Part shown: positions 25,801 to 37,775 of the stretch, in pieces
Layout: each line of letters starts with the position of its first letter
Numbering within the stretch: position 1 is the stretch's first letter
NCBI RefSeq assembly: GCF_024763615.1
Contig: NC_077224.1
Coordinates: forward strand, 61,886,712 to 61,950,711
Direction of reading: 5' to 3'
Source: Phlebotomus papatasi
Taxonomy: Eukaryota > Arthropoda > Insecta > Diptera > Psychodidae
DNA length: 64,000 nucleotides
Position numbers and translations under genes: made by a program
The notes under the pieces: model-generated
What the model saw: the letters and a program-made list of their open reading frames with translations, nothing else
The model's database searches: none
What the model was told of the DNA's origin: nothing

Positions 25801-27354
25801 AAGTAGTGAAAATCATATTCACCAACTTGGTGGTCTTCCTTAAGTTTCAACCCCAAAGGACTAATCTATAATTGGAGTGAAATACGGCTTTCAACATCAA
25901 AGTCTTTGAAACACCAACCCCTAACTTTATTGAGACTGAATCTCATTTCCTTGGAAAAGTTTCAAACTCAAATACCGGTTTTGACTTTGGACCCCATAGG
26001 ACATTCAGCTGCAACAACTATTTGTAACATAGTTCATATCATCTGAAATCTGCGACATTAAAATCGGAACCTGGAAGTATAACTTAGTCTATTCATCGGG
26101 AAGCCGACTCACATCATTCTAATAAATTAGAGGAGCCATTATAACTCTGCATGTTCTAGATTTCAACTTGAGGTTTCTGGGTTTCATATTGTGGACAATG
26201 GCAACCATTTTCTATATTTCTGTGGAAGCAAAACATTGCTTTCGAAGACCCATCATTGCCACGAATTATCTGTCTGGCCAGCAGACAAACCCATGCACTA
26301 ATTAAGCAACACATTCAAAGGTTTAGGTGATAGAAAAGGAGACAGATTTACCAGCACAACTCGTCTTTCTCATTAAAGATTTGGTAGAAAATTCGGTGGA
26401 TTCCAAAATTAACTCATTTAAGGAACCAAGGGATTTTTCAGGAATTTAGCGTGAGAAATTTCACTAAATACTGAGTTAAATCAGTTTTAACGCTCAACTC
26501 AAAAATTTCCAAACTGCCAAATTTCCAGACTGCCCAAAATAAGCTTCAATGTCTCTACTTTACGTCTTCTGGAATATGAAAGACAACATGCGTAAAATCA
26601 AGTCTGTGAACGGGCCATCTTCAAAAGTTCGACCTTAAAAGCACCTTATCCAGGAACTTGATCTTAGGAAAAGCAATAGACCCAAGACAATCCAAACTAT
26701 TATCCATAATAATGGATTTATTTTCAATCTTCAAGGATTTCAAATAAAATACAGAAATATCATAAAATATTTCCCATGCAATAATTGTTCGACTAGTAGA
26801 CAAAGAACAAATTCTGGAACAAAGCTGAAAACTTATACAATTTTCTCTGATTCAAATTCTTTCAGTTAAATTCATTAGGCGGCCAGTTGAATTAAATTAT
26901 TATCATTAAGATCTCCGCCCAAAATTATAATTTAACCAAAGTTTATCTGAAATCAATATATTTTCTTTCTGATGTACTTATGCTTAATATCAACAAGAAG
27001 CATAACAAATTAAAAATTCTCTCTAAATTGAATTCAATAATTTTTTTCTGAATACTTTTTCTGCGTATTGTTTAAGATAAATTTTCTGAGTGTTGTCTTT
27101 TATATTTTCCGCGTAAACAACACTCCTGATTTCTAATAAATTTAATTTATAATCGCGAGATTTATTTTTAATTCTCAGAATATTTTCGGAGGCCGTGAAA
27201 TGCTGAAGCTCGCAAATTAATTATTAAAAATTCTGCCTTTTTTCTCGCAGCATTTGCGGCACAATTTTCTCTGAGTGTATTCTTTTTTTGTTTTTGAGCC
27301 TCACTCAGCATTTCACTCAATAAAATAAATGAAAATATCTTTGTGTGCACTCAC
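22876..27354 (-). other. LTR element interior, no coding capacity seen
   Basis: The first 500 bases are moderately GC-rich; the rest is AT-rich. Short open frames on either strand (for example 24725-24964 plus, 24423-24617 minus) show no retroelement domain. I see no array of direct repeats in it. Confidence 0.6.
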
Positions 27355-27990
27355 CAGCAGCAACTTGTTTTGCACACGCTGTAGCTGGAACATTCTGGAA
27401 AGAGAACAGTAAAACGCCTCTCTCTCACTCTCATTCACACTCACATGGCCGGCCATTCACACAAATGCATTCAGTTTTTATGGGGTTAAAATAATGGAGA
27501 AAATGTCAACTTTTCAGGAAAAATATCACCAGTAATTTTCTCCAAATATTATTTTACCTATTTTCACCGACTACGGATGCCGATGGTCGATGATTACGCC
27601 GATTTTCCTGGAAGAAAATCCGCCGCAGAGAAGCTCTATTTCTCTCCTTCAGCTGCGACGCTCTGCTCTCCGCCGTCTTTTCACGGCTTTTCCGGCACTA
27701 TTTTCACTTGGGATGCTCTGGGGCTTCTTTGGGGCACATTGGAGCCCCTCTTAGAGCCCTTTTGTGCACTTTCCCAACACTTTTTCGCCGTACTTTGGGC
27801 AGAAATTCCCCTGAAAACTGGCCTTTGTGTGCTTCTTTTCCAAGAATTGGAGAATGTTCCAGAACATTCTCTCGCACACGCCGGCGTTTCAAGCTTATTT
27901 TACCCAATTTTCCGGCTTTTCACTCACTTTTCACTATCACGTGACTCACTACACTCACGCGGGCTAGGTTGCGATCCCATTCTTCTGATT
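27355..27990 (-). other. Probable transcribed leader of the LTR element
   Basis: This block is clearly more GC-rich than its surroundings and on the minus strand is rich in GTGAAAA-type phrases common in fly 5' leaders. A minus frame of 67 codons (27907-27704) is strongly basic (LKRRRVRENV) but matches nothing I know. On the minus strand a donor-like TAG|GTAAAA lies at about 27557. An acceptor CTCTTTCCAG then precedes a 40-base segment (27394-27355) that ends in GTGAGT. The leader may therefore be spliced. The 139-codon plus frame at 27577-27996 is judged a shadow. Confidence 0.4.
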
Positions 27991-28227
27991 TGTTAAGCTA
28001 AATCAGAGAGATCGAGGCTTAAGTTCACGAGCACCTGAGGAACGACCCTCAGACTCCACTGCACTGCCTGGGCACTCGTCACAAACTGAGTGACTGGCCG
28101 AGCAATGAGCGAATATCTCGCCTCGAGGTGCACGCTATGCTCGTGTGGGACATACCGTTATGGTATAAACTCTATGGGTAAGCCACAGCAGAGGGATTTT
28201 ACGCTTATCGTGGCTTTTCGTCTAACA
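27991..28227 (-). repeat. LTR, right copy
   Basis: Identical to 22639-22875, followed by the ATAT target duplication (28228-28231). If the element is read on the minus strand, this is its 5' LTR and contains the promoter. Confidence 0.93.
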
Positions 28228-30032
28228 ATATCAAATTATTGCAAAAATATTTTAAATATTCTAATTTGGTCAGTAAGATATAAATATTTTGCTAGTAAAA
28301 AATCTAAATATTCCAAAAAATAAAAATCTAAATTATTTATTTAACATTGAAAATTATTGTAGGTAAAACTTGCACAATTTTCTACTTTGAAACTTCCGAA
28401 CCAAGTATTGCGTAACTTTGATTTTTTTACTGACCAAATTTAATTTTACTGGTCATTTTTAGAGTACGTTAAATCAATGATAAAATGTTTCTTTAAGTCC
28501 CCCGAATTGGTCTTAAAAGCTTTTCTTCTCCAATGTCTAAATCCAATCTAAGCTCTATCGAAAATGGTTGACAGAGTCACAGCATTGCAGTAGCTGTGAT
28601 TTTAAAAGAATAACAAATAATATGGGAAAAGAGAAAAAGAAATAGGAATTTCAATGGGCTTATGCAGATTATGTTTCTAAATGCTTAACAATTTTTCAGA
28701 AAAGTTTCCCTCTGGAAACTCCACCAAACAATTCCATCGGCCAAAACCGTCCATCAGACGTAGAGAAGGCATCTACAACATCTCAATTTGGTGTTTGCCA
28801 AGAAAGTCAGAGCAAGAATCTCCCCTCATTGAATTTCTATTTTGTGATTTGTTCTCGTAAGGCAAGTGCTCACGGGGTGGAAGAACACAAGAGGGCAGTA
28901 TGGGGACAGGACAGGGAGAGTATTCCAACAATTTTTCCTTTAAAAAAAAAAGAAAAGCAAACTACACTGTGCCCCAGAGCTCTGTAAGGCACCAAAGAAG
29001 GGGATGGTAAAACTTTCTCTTCTTACCATTCATTTTACATTTTATTTCCCATTTTTCGCCTGGTTTACCAGAAAGTTATGAATATTCCCTGTATCATTTG
29101 TCAATTGTCAGTGAAAATACGGAAATGATAAATTATTCTGGAGCAGCGAATTGCGTAGGAAATCTCCCATATAATGTACAACAATTTTTTATGTATAAGA
29201 TATAAGTTTGGACATATACAACTACTTTTTTAGCCTGGCAGCAACTCATTATAATTCTTATACATACATGTATTTATCCATTGCACATTATTTGCGTGAT
29301 AAATGCAAATGCATCTGCATTATTATTTACATCATTATTAAACCACTTAACCAAACACAGAGTATAAAAAAATTTCGGGTATTAATTCATAGTTAATATC
29401 GATTTTTGAGACAAAATATGGCTTTTAATAATGTGGAAATTATATTAAAAAAATACCCACTCCACAGAAATCAAAATTTATTTGCGACTTTTAAATATTC
29501 AGGACATTCACCGGAAAAATGAATAATAAGTTAATGAATAATTCGCATATAAACAAATTTCCATCTTGAACTTTGTGAGGAAATTTTGGTTGTGGTCACT
29601 GGAAGGATGCTAACGGTAAAGGGCTTGAACCTTACCAATCCACGACAATAAATAAGATTAAATTAAACTTTAGAATAAATTGGGCATATAATTAATACTA
29701 ATTGCAGAGTTAGATATATCTGATGACTTTTCCTCCTACACTGATAAATTAATTCTAAATTATTAGCACATTCAGTTAAAATTTTGATAAGCGAACACTA
29801 ACCTAAGAATTTCAATTTCAAATCCCTTTTAAAACTGTATTATTTCTCAGTCTTTCCTAGCATCATGAGGTATCCGAAGAAATATTTTAATAGAATCTTT
29901 ATAATTTTTTTATTAAAAGATTTAACAGAATTGAAAAATTGACGAAAATTAGATAGCATCATTTCCAAAAGGCGGACAAAATTTAAAAATGTTTTGTTGC
30001 ATTCTTTTTTTGGTCTTGCTTTCTTCTAGTTA

Positions 30033-30519
30033 CACAGAAAAAAAATATTTTGTAAAAATGTTCGTAAATGTTTATGAATTCTTATGGGGGAGTTACGAAA
30101 TGCTCGTGAATTGTATAACCCACAAACAAGTTCGTAAAAGTTTGTACTTTTTTTCACAAACATTGTTCGTAATATGATCACATGACGAGAATTTTTTGTA
30201 CATTTACAAACATTTGTTCGTAAATGTTTGTTTTCCTGTCGAACATTTTACGAACATTTATGAACAAATGACAAAAAAATTTGTCATTTGTTCGTAAATG
30301 TTTGTTTTCCTGTCGAACATTTTACGAACATTTACGAACAAACGTTTATAAAAGTATAAAAAATGTTCGTCAAATGATCATTTTACGAACAATGTTTGTG
30401 GAAAAAGTACAAACTTTTACGAACTAGTTTGTGGATTATACGATTCACGAGCATTTCGTAACACCCCCATAGGAATTCACAAACATTTACAAACATTTTT
30501 ACAACATATTTTTTCTGTG
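30033..30519. mobile_element. Large foldback element built of TTCGTAAATG units
   Basis: The ends CACAGAAAAAAAATATTTTG and, inverted, CACAGAAAAAATATGTTG are flanked by TA. The arms are about 200 bases and extend nearly to the centre. The phrase TTCGTAAATGTTTG and its complement recur many times within the arms. The element is 487 bases and non-coding; the 62-codon frame at 29989-30177 just runs through it. Confidence 0.85.
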
Positions 30520-30522
30520 TAA

Positions 30523-33500
30523 GCTCTCCTTTATTTCCGATCATTCTTGAGGAATTTCAAATACCAGAAACTTCCTGAACGTCCCTCAAAGCAACAGTTC
30601 TATAATTTCTTTCTCTTGTGTTCTCTATGTTTCTCTTATCTTAGAATCTTTTTCTTTATCGTCGATACGAATTTATCCCACAAAAATACAAAATTTTATT
30701 ACGTGAAGTCTCCCCTTTAACTCCTTGAACTTAAAGAAAGAGAAGTTAATCGACTTTTCTTCTACTCGTCACTACCCTAGAGCTTAAAAAGTAAGAGATA
30801 TCAACTCCCGGTCTTCATGACCCCCAATAAAAAACTAAACTTTACCCCTTTCATCCCTTCCAAAAACATGTTTTCTTGGTATATTTCGAAAACTTCTCCT
30901 ACGATTTCTTTTATTTTTGAATATGTATGTATGTATGTATGTATGTATTTTTATTACCAACATGTGCCTTTACATTAGCCAAAATATGTTTTGGAGGTGG
31001 TCCAGGAGAACATTGCGTTTAAACATGTATGACCTAAAAAATCGCCATCTTTAACAATCTAACAGATAAGACCGTCTCAAGACGGTCTTCACAAAAATCA
31101 CATTTACTGCGATTACAAAGTTTTTATTTATTTAAAAGTGATATAGTGTCCTTGGTAATAGTCTTAATAATTAAATATTTTGAAAATTTGAGCTCATTTT
31201 GACTCTTCGTTTAGTTGCTATCCCCAGTTTTGTGTGACAGGTCAGAGAAAAAGGACCAAAAAATATTTGTTCAAAAAAACTCATTTCCAATTTCCATAAA
31301 AATACCAACTTACAGTTATCTGACTAAAATATGTTTATTTCTTACTGATAGATATGTCATTCTACTTTGTATATTGTATAAAAAATTGAAAAAAGTAAAA
31401 ACGTGAATTTTAGAATTTTAGAAGCAAAAAGAGCTTCAAAAGAATTTTATATTTTCTCACCTAGCGTCTAAACTAAAAAGACATAATGAAGAATGAATGG
31501 TTTCTTCTACTTTATTGGATCATAATCATCCTAGGAAACAAAGTTTTTTTATAACTTTTTTCGCATATTAAAGAAAACACTGTTAGAGGGTTAATTTTCG
31601 AAAATCAAAGTTTAACTGGTCTTGAAATCTGTAATGAATCGGTTAAATATATAAAAATGATTTACCTTTCTCATGTTTACATTTTTGTTTGTCCGTATGC
31701 TCGTAATTCATGCCTTTCTTTACCAATTTTTGATTTTGAAATATTTTTGTGATTCATGAATCAATTTGATCTTTAGTAGAGCAATAAGCACAAAAATTAT
31801 TTAAATTGGATAGAGGACTGGCGTGATACGTATAGATAAATAGGGTATTCTCCTATAATCTAAAATAAATTTATAAAACCTTGTAGCCACTGATAAAGGT
31901 TCGTATTTCGGACCGAAAGCTCTGGGCATGATTGAAGAAGTTTTAAGTGTAATTCTTATATAATCACACCTATTTCTCTGTGAAGTGACTTAAAATCCAT
32001 TGGTCATTATCGGAGAGTTCCCTATCTATGTGGTGAATTACATATCAAAGTTTTTAATCTTGAAGATTTACTTAAATATATTCCAGAAATCAATTTTGAA
32101 ATTTATAAAGACATCATCGAAAGTTCGAATTTTTCACTGGCTTTAAAGTTTAAGATCTTATATCGTACAATGCGAATCAGCATTTGAAATTGATGAAATT
32201 CCTATTCTAGTTTATGGGCCAGCTTAGGCCCTTCACAAGTCTAGATTATATGACAATGGATAAGGTATTACGTCTAATGAATAGGTTTGAAGTCCACTTT
32301 GAAATTAGATCCCAAACTATCCTTTAAGTTTTTAGATATTATTAAATTAGTCACTTTGGTAAAGATATTATGTTTTTTTTGCATTCCGTTCCTTTATCCA
32401 CTTATTAATTAGAGATTTTAAAATGAATCCACTGGATAGATTTTGTTTTTAATTGCTGTATTGATTTTGAAAGTTAACTGAAGAACCAACAAATCAGTTA
32501 AAATGATCTCGAAAGTTATTTAAACTCTCTGGAAGACTTTTCTACAAAACTAATTACACTTCGGTATAGGAAATTCAATAGTACAGTTGAGAAAGAGAAA
32601 GTCTCAAGAGTTGTGCTGGATATCAAAAGAATGGGTAGGTGTTGTGTATGTTGCTTGAGTAGAGAAGTGACTGGGGATTCGTATTTTGATTAATTAATAA
32701 TAGCATCCATATAATTTGAAATAAGGTTGACTTTAGAAGTGGGAATCAGGGAGCTTTCACCCCCTTCAATAGATAGACGATGGTAACATAAAATGTAATG
32801 TCTGAAATAGGAGAAGTTTGCAATTGAATGTGAAGCAGTTTTCCAAAGGGTTGTTGTACAATTAATGATGGGAAGGTGCCAATTAAAAATGAGCAAACAA
32901 ATTTTGAATTGGGAAGTTCAGCATTTGATAAAGAGTTCAATTTGGTGGGGCGTGATGTTTACGAGCAAATTAATTTCTGCATTCATCGACAGGGTTGACT
33001 TAAATTTAATTAAAAATCATTTAGTGTTTTATCTATTTTGTATATGAGATAATGTCGAATGCTGCGGAAAGTGTGGTAAAGATTGCCATTGTGGCTTTGG
33101 TATGTTATAAAAGCAAACAGTACCACAAAGAACCATAAAATGAAGTAACACTATATACACTGACTGCAATATCCACAAGGCTTAAAATCACATAACAATA
33201 AATTTCAATTTAGAAACTCGCCTCGCGGATCTATAGACACATATACCAGAGACCCCAGTGCTAACCCACCAGGCCGCCAACCACCATCCAACCACCCAAG
33301 CGACCAGTAACAGGAAAGTTTAATTGCTCTTCTACACAATTCCATATCACACTTGGCCACCCATACCCCAATGATTACAATTAAGTGTTCGTCTGCATGC
33401 CAACGCGCCACCACCACCCCCTCGATATAAGACATTAAAGAGAGTTGCAACAATAAAGTAAATGGCGCTCTATATACTTTATTGCGTACTACATACATAG

Positions 33501-33894
33501 GTGGTGCGATGGATGCTCCATATAGCGTACATCTACAGGGATCATATGTAGGACCAGCAGTTGCCCATCAAAAGAGCACCCACTATTTCTTCCACCGACA
33601 CTAACTTTCAATTTAGGGATGATTTGGCAAGAGCGTAGATTCAAGATTTATGTAGCGGAATAACATTGTCTGGACAGTATAAGTGGTGTCCTGTATTGTG
33701 GTCATCCAGAGGGGTGAAACTTTAACTACTGAATGTAAGTGATTCAGACTGTTATACAATCATCAGTTTATATAATAGAAATGCTCACTATAAAATATTC
33801 CAAATTTTAAGAGCTCAAATTAAAAACACTCTTAGAATAATTTAGTCTCAACAACCTCATACACAGTTATGGAAACTATAAAATATAGTAAGCA
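30523..33894. other. Intronic stretch, no element recognised
   Basis: It contains an ATGT microsatellite (about 30919-30947) and a moderately GC-richer block at 33200-33560 (with a 97-codon minus frame, no domain). No gene is supported. Confidence 0.5.
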
Positions 33895-34680
33895 TAGACC
33901 CATCCATATATTTAGGTAGGGTAACTAAATGAAATAGTTGACTAATATTAGTTACAGTGTCTTTTCCATTTAGTTATCATAACTAAATTAGATTAGTTAC
34001 GGATACTATAACATATTAGTTCTAGTAACTAAATAAATGGAGTTAATACCCATCTTATTGGATGTAATAACTATATCATATTAGTTGTGGTTACTATATA
34101 GCATTTATTGTGATGCCTATATCTTATTAGTTATGAATATTAATTCATGATAGTTGGTTTTTCTAGAATTATTAAAATTATTTTATGCTACACATATACA
34201 TGATCCATTTTCTTATACAAATTCATGTATAAGAGCATAAGTATCCAACGGAAGTTTGCAGGTAAAATGATGCACAATATTACTCTGTGATGGACTCTAA
34301 GCCAAATTTTTCCCAAATCCATGATACAATCACAAGCGATAAATGGATTTTAGAAAATATCCACCTGTGATTCTCACTGATTACACAAGAAAAATTTGAC
34401 AAAGTATAAAATCCCCTTAAGATAGTGGGACTTGAAAGAAGCGACATCTTTTCACATGCACTTCTTCCGTAAGACTGAAGCAGGGTGGCTGCTTGAAACT
34501 CGAAAAAGCTTCAACACATAAGTAAAAAACCACTCATTACTATTGAAAAAATTGTGAGAACTTTATGAAAATATAGGCCCATTTATTTGCATTAGTTGTG
34601 AGAACTAAATGGAATTAGTGATCAATATTAGTTAAGATATCGATTTCATGTAATTAACACAAGCAAATATAAATGTATGA
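33895..34680. repeat. Cluster of ATTAGTTA / AACTAAAT palindromic phrases
   Basis: Between 33915 and 34140, variants of ATTAGTTA and AACTAAAT recur about every 30-50 bases on both strands, for example TTAGTTATCATAACTAA. A similar patch lies at 34590-34650. It looks like a decayed foldback or short satellite. Confidence 0.5.
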
Positions 34681-35632
34681 AACCAATACGAAATAATTGC
34701 TGCAACTTGTCCTCGTAAATAGTGCCTTATGTTCTCACTACTAATAAAATTATTAAGAGAAAAATGTTTAAAGATTATGAGAACTATTTTAAATAGATTT
34801 GATAATAATCACCCGATCAACAAATTTTCATTAGTAATGATGTCTAAACTTTTCTAAGAGTGAAGAAAATACAATTTTGGCTTTGTCATTATACTTCAGT
34901 CGGGATTACAGGGGGAACTGGGGCAGCAGTAAACACGGGGTAATTGTAAACGCTGTTTTTTTTTATTTTCCTTCTTTAATTTCTTATTTCACAATGTTGT
35001 TGTTCACAACAAGTGATTTACGAGTTGGCATATACGGTATACTAACCCCGGGTTTCTGTTTTTTTTCTGGTAAATTCGATCATGCAGAGTCGCCGGCAGA
35101 CTTAACCACAAAACATAATTTTGGAATAATAAAAATGTTATCTTTTATTTTGGACTTTACTACAAAAAAACTGAAGCACCCTAATTCCTTACCGGACTCC
35201 TGAAACACGAATACTTCCCTTGAGCGAAGCACTTATGACACATATTGGTGGTGGTTCTCTGTGCGAGCTCCTTGCATACACAATGTGCACTGGCGAAGCT
35301 CTCGTGACGTATAGTAACTACACCACTCATGTCGCTATCCGTTACCTCGACCCACTCAGCCCCTAACAGGAGGGAACCATTATGGTTCGAATATAACGGA
35401 CATTGCCACAGTGAGGTTATAGTGAACGATCCTACTTTACTGTGTTGGCGGGAAAAATGACTACATAACTTTTTCTTTGTCGAAAAATTTCGACATCGAA
35501 CTTCATAAAATTAGTTTTAGGATCATTGCATAACTACACCTTGTAAACCTATTATTTCCAATGAATTGTATACGTTGTAGAAATCCTGGCAGTTATAAAC
35601 GTTACTATTCAAACATCAAATCCGTCCCTGGG

Positions 35633-35969
35633 CACTGGTAAAAATAAAAGGGTCAAATTGACCCTTTTCAAAAGGATGGATCGTATTTGACCCTTTGAAA
35701 GGTTCACTTTTGTATCACTTGAAATTTAGTATGCACATTTATCACGAATAATCATGTTTTATTGTAAACTTATTACTGATATCATATTTCTCTCATCTGA
35801 GCGAACACCAAAGATCACTTTTTCATTGTTTTTTTATTCGTTTATTCCGGAATTAAATAGATGTCAAAACCGTGACCCTTTCGAAGGGTTCCTGGTGACC
35901 CTTTCAAAGAGTCAAATATGATCCATCCTTTGGAAAAGGGTCAATTTGACCCTTTTATTTTTACCAGTG
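35633..35969. mobile_element. MITE with CACTGGTAAAAATAAAAGGG ends
   Basis: About 50 bases at each end are near-perfect inverted copies (CACTGGTAAAAATAAAAGGG, then TCAAATTGACCCTTTT). GG flanks both sides, so a longer duplication cannot be called. The phrase GACCCTTT recurs seven or so times. Length is 337 bases, non-coding. Confidence 0.85.
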
Positions 35970-36229
35970 GGCCGATTCTAAGCCGTTGCGATGTCATTGT
36001 CTTCAGGGTCTTTGTCACTGTACCTATAAGTTGGAGAGCCGAGACAGTCAGTCCGGTCTAGAACGTTAGAGAAGAAGGGAGCCTATTTTTTTATCAATCC
36101 TTCCAACCTAAGAATCCGACCGGTAGTTTACAACCTGTTCCATTTTAGTATTTCTTTCCCTAGCAGAAGTCGTATAAGTTATGATGTTTCACATGAAATC
36201 TTTCATTTTTATCCTTAGTGATCAAATTC

Positions 36230-36335
36230 AGCCAATTAGAATGAGAATATCAACGCTGAGACGGCGATGGCCGCATGGCAAGGGAGACAAAAAGACAAAA
36301 TTAGATGAAAGTAAACTGAACTGAACTGAATAGGA
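36230..36335 (+). mobile_element. LINE 3' end with CTGAA tail
   Basis: GACGGCGATGGCCGCATGG is the same motif as in the LINE fragment at 18120-18378. Here the tail is (CTGAA)n at 36315-36331. A weaker relative (CGCTAAGACGGAGGTGGACGC) lies at 37130. All are short 5'-truncated pieces. Confidence 0.55.
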
Positions 36336-36561
36336 CACAAAATGGAATCATTTGAAGTTTAATCTAAATTGGGATATTGAGATTTTCTCACTGCTTTACA
36401 TAGACAAAAAATATATAACACGAAGTATTTTGAATTGATCGAATAATCTTACCTTTGAGAAATAAAAACGTGCAAATGATAAAAGAACAACAAAAATTCA
36501 AATTCTAAATTACGATTTTAAATTCCGGATTAAAATGAGCAAAGAGAAGAAGTTAATACTA

Positions 36562-36682
36562 CTTTCAAGACATCTCCTCTATTTCCTCCTCTTACAACGT
36601 ATCGGAGACCCATACCTGAGGAAGGAGACAACCCATCTCCGAAACGTTTTAAGAGGAGGAAATAGAGGAGATTTCTTGAAGG
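36562..36682. repeat. Perfect-stemmed hairpin, about 47-base arms
   Basis: The arms 36562-36608 and 36636-36682 pair with four or so mismatches (core CTCCTCTATTTCCTCCTC). The loop of 27 bases contains CCTGAGGAAGGAGAC, and CTCCGAAACG follows in the right arm. This CCTGAGGAAG...CGAAACG pattern resembles 3' ends of some retroelements. No coding sequence. Confidence 0.75.
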
Positions 36683-37291
36683 TCTTTACCGTGTTTTGAC
36701 TTCAATATTCATTGATAGACTGAAAGATCCATTAATACTACCATTCTCTTTCTATAAGTTCCACCATTTTTTTTATATCCACACTCAAAGTGTTTGAGTA
36801 TGAGCTTTAAGTTATTAAAGTTTCATAATTGGTGGAATTTATTTGAAGGCGTGGCCTATTTTGTATTTTGGATTGTAAATACCATCATAGCTTTGTAAAT
36901 CTGTGAGCTAAGACCAAGACCGTTTTAGTCTAAATGATTTTATTTAGTAGAATTTTTGTATCCTTATATATTGAAAAATTATTTAAAAAAAAATACTTAT
37001 TCTGGTTAGATATAACTTCTAAAAGGGGCGTGGCCTGAAGTTATATTTCATAAAACTCTTTCGAACATGTTCTTACATGATTGGCACAGCCTGACCGTTC
37101 CACCGTTCTGATTTGGAGGTTGGTCACCATCGCTAAGACGGAGGTGGACGCTGAAAACTACGTTTGATTTCATTAAAACGAAACTGTACCTCGAAAGCAT
37201 TGTTGATGAGTAAATTTATTTATATATCTATCTACATATGTAGATAGTTCTAAAAGTGGGATTAAAAATATAATATCATTCTGTATTTATA

Positions 37292-37512
37292 GGGGAAAGA
37301 ACCTTCCCTTCGAACGTTCATGTCTTCGAACAATGTGACTTTTCTTTAATTTTTCCTAAGAGACTTACACATAATTATCACGTAATTAACAATAATAATT
37401 GATGATGAACTATCTAATTTTTAATAGAAATGTGTAAGTTTCCTAGGAAAAATAAAAGAAAATTCATATTATTCGAAGGCATGAACGTACAAAGGGAGAG
37501 TAGTTTCCTTTC
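37292..37512. mobile_element. MITE, GGGGAAAATCC family, copy 2
   Basis: The left end GGGGAAAGAACCTTCCCTTC and the right end (inverted) GAAAGGAAACTACTCTCCC are flanked by TA. The sub-terminal CGAACGTTCATG and its inverse match copy 1 at 6734-6937. Confidence 0.78.
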
Positions 37513-37775
37513 TAATGAAAAAATAATCTTTCAAGAAAATTGTTTCAAAAAGTAGTTCATCCTTATGATGTGCACTCAACTCTTAAAAGAATGCTCTTAA
37601 AATTGCAAGGAAGTGTTTGGAAAGTCATGTTAGAGGATCACTTATTAAAGACTCTATGGCTGTATAAAATGCTTCCTGGGAAAATTGGTGTTGTAAAGTC
37701 ATTGAAGAATAATTAAGCTGCAAATTTCAATATTTCATTAATTAAACTTTTATAGTTAATTTTGCATAAAAATCG

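Larger units (their letters stand above)
22639..28227 (-). mobile_element. Non-autonomous LTR retrotransposon
   Basis: Two 237-base direct repeats (22639-22875, 27991-28227) are identical base for base. They begin TGTTA, end TAACA, and are flanked by ATAT on both sides, a 4-base target duplication. The 5.1-kb interior has no frame longer than about 140 codons and nothing resembling gag, protease, reverse transcriptase or integrase. The minus strand is the likely sense. Read that way, the sequence after the LTR has a TGG-starting candidate primer site (TGGGATCGCAACC) 11 bases in, and a GC-richer leader follows. LTR form and duplication length fit BEL/Pao or Ty3 elements, but neither can be proven. 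The identical LTRs imply recent insertion, mobilised in trans. Confidence 0.85.

Noticed and set aside
27577..27996. 139-codon plus-strand protein
   Set aside because: It runs into the LTR and is antisense to the likely leader; no domain; GC-rich sequence explains the lack of stops.
22639..28227. Segmental duplication as the source of the two 237-base repeats
   Set aside because: TGTTA/TAACA ends, a 4-base duplication and a solo copy elsewhere fit an LTR element better.
30919..30947. CRISPR-like or satellite array at the ATGT run
   Set aside because: It is a simple 4-base microsatellite with no spacers.
36576..36655. Hammerhead-ribozyme-like core (CTGAGGA, short stem, GAAAC, GTA) in the hairpin
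   Set aside because: Stem III could form, but no stem I can be drawn between GTA and CTGAGGA, and the same bases pair better as a simple long hairpin.
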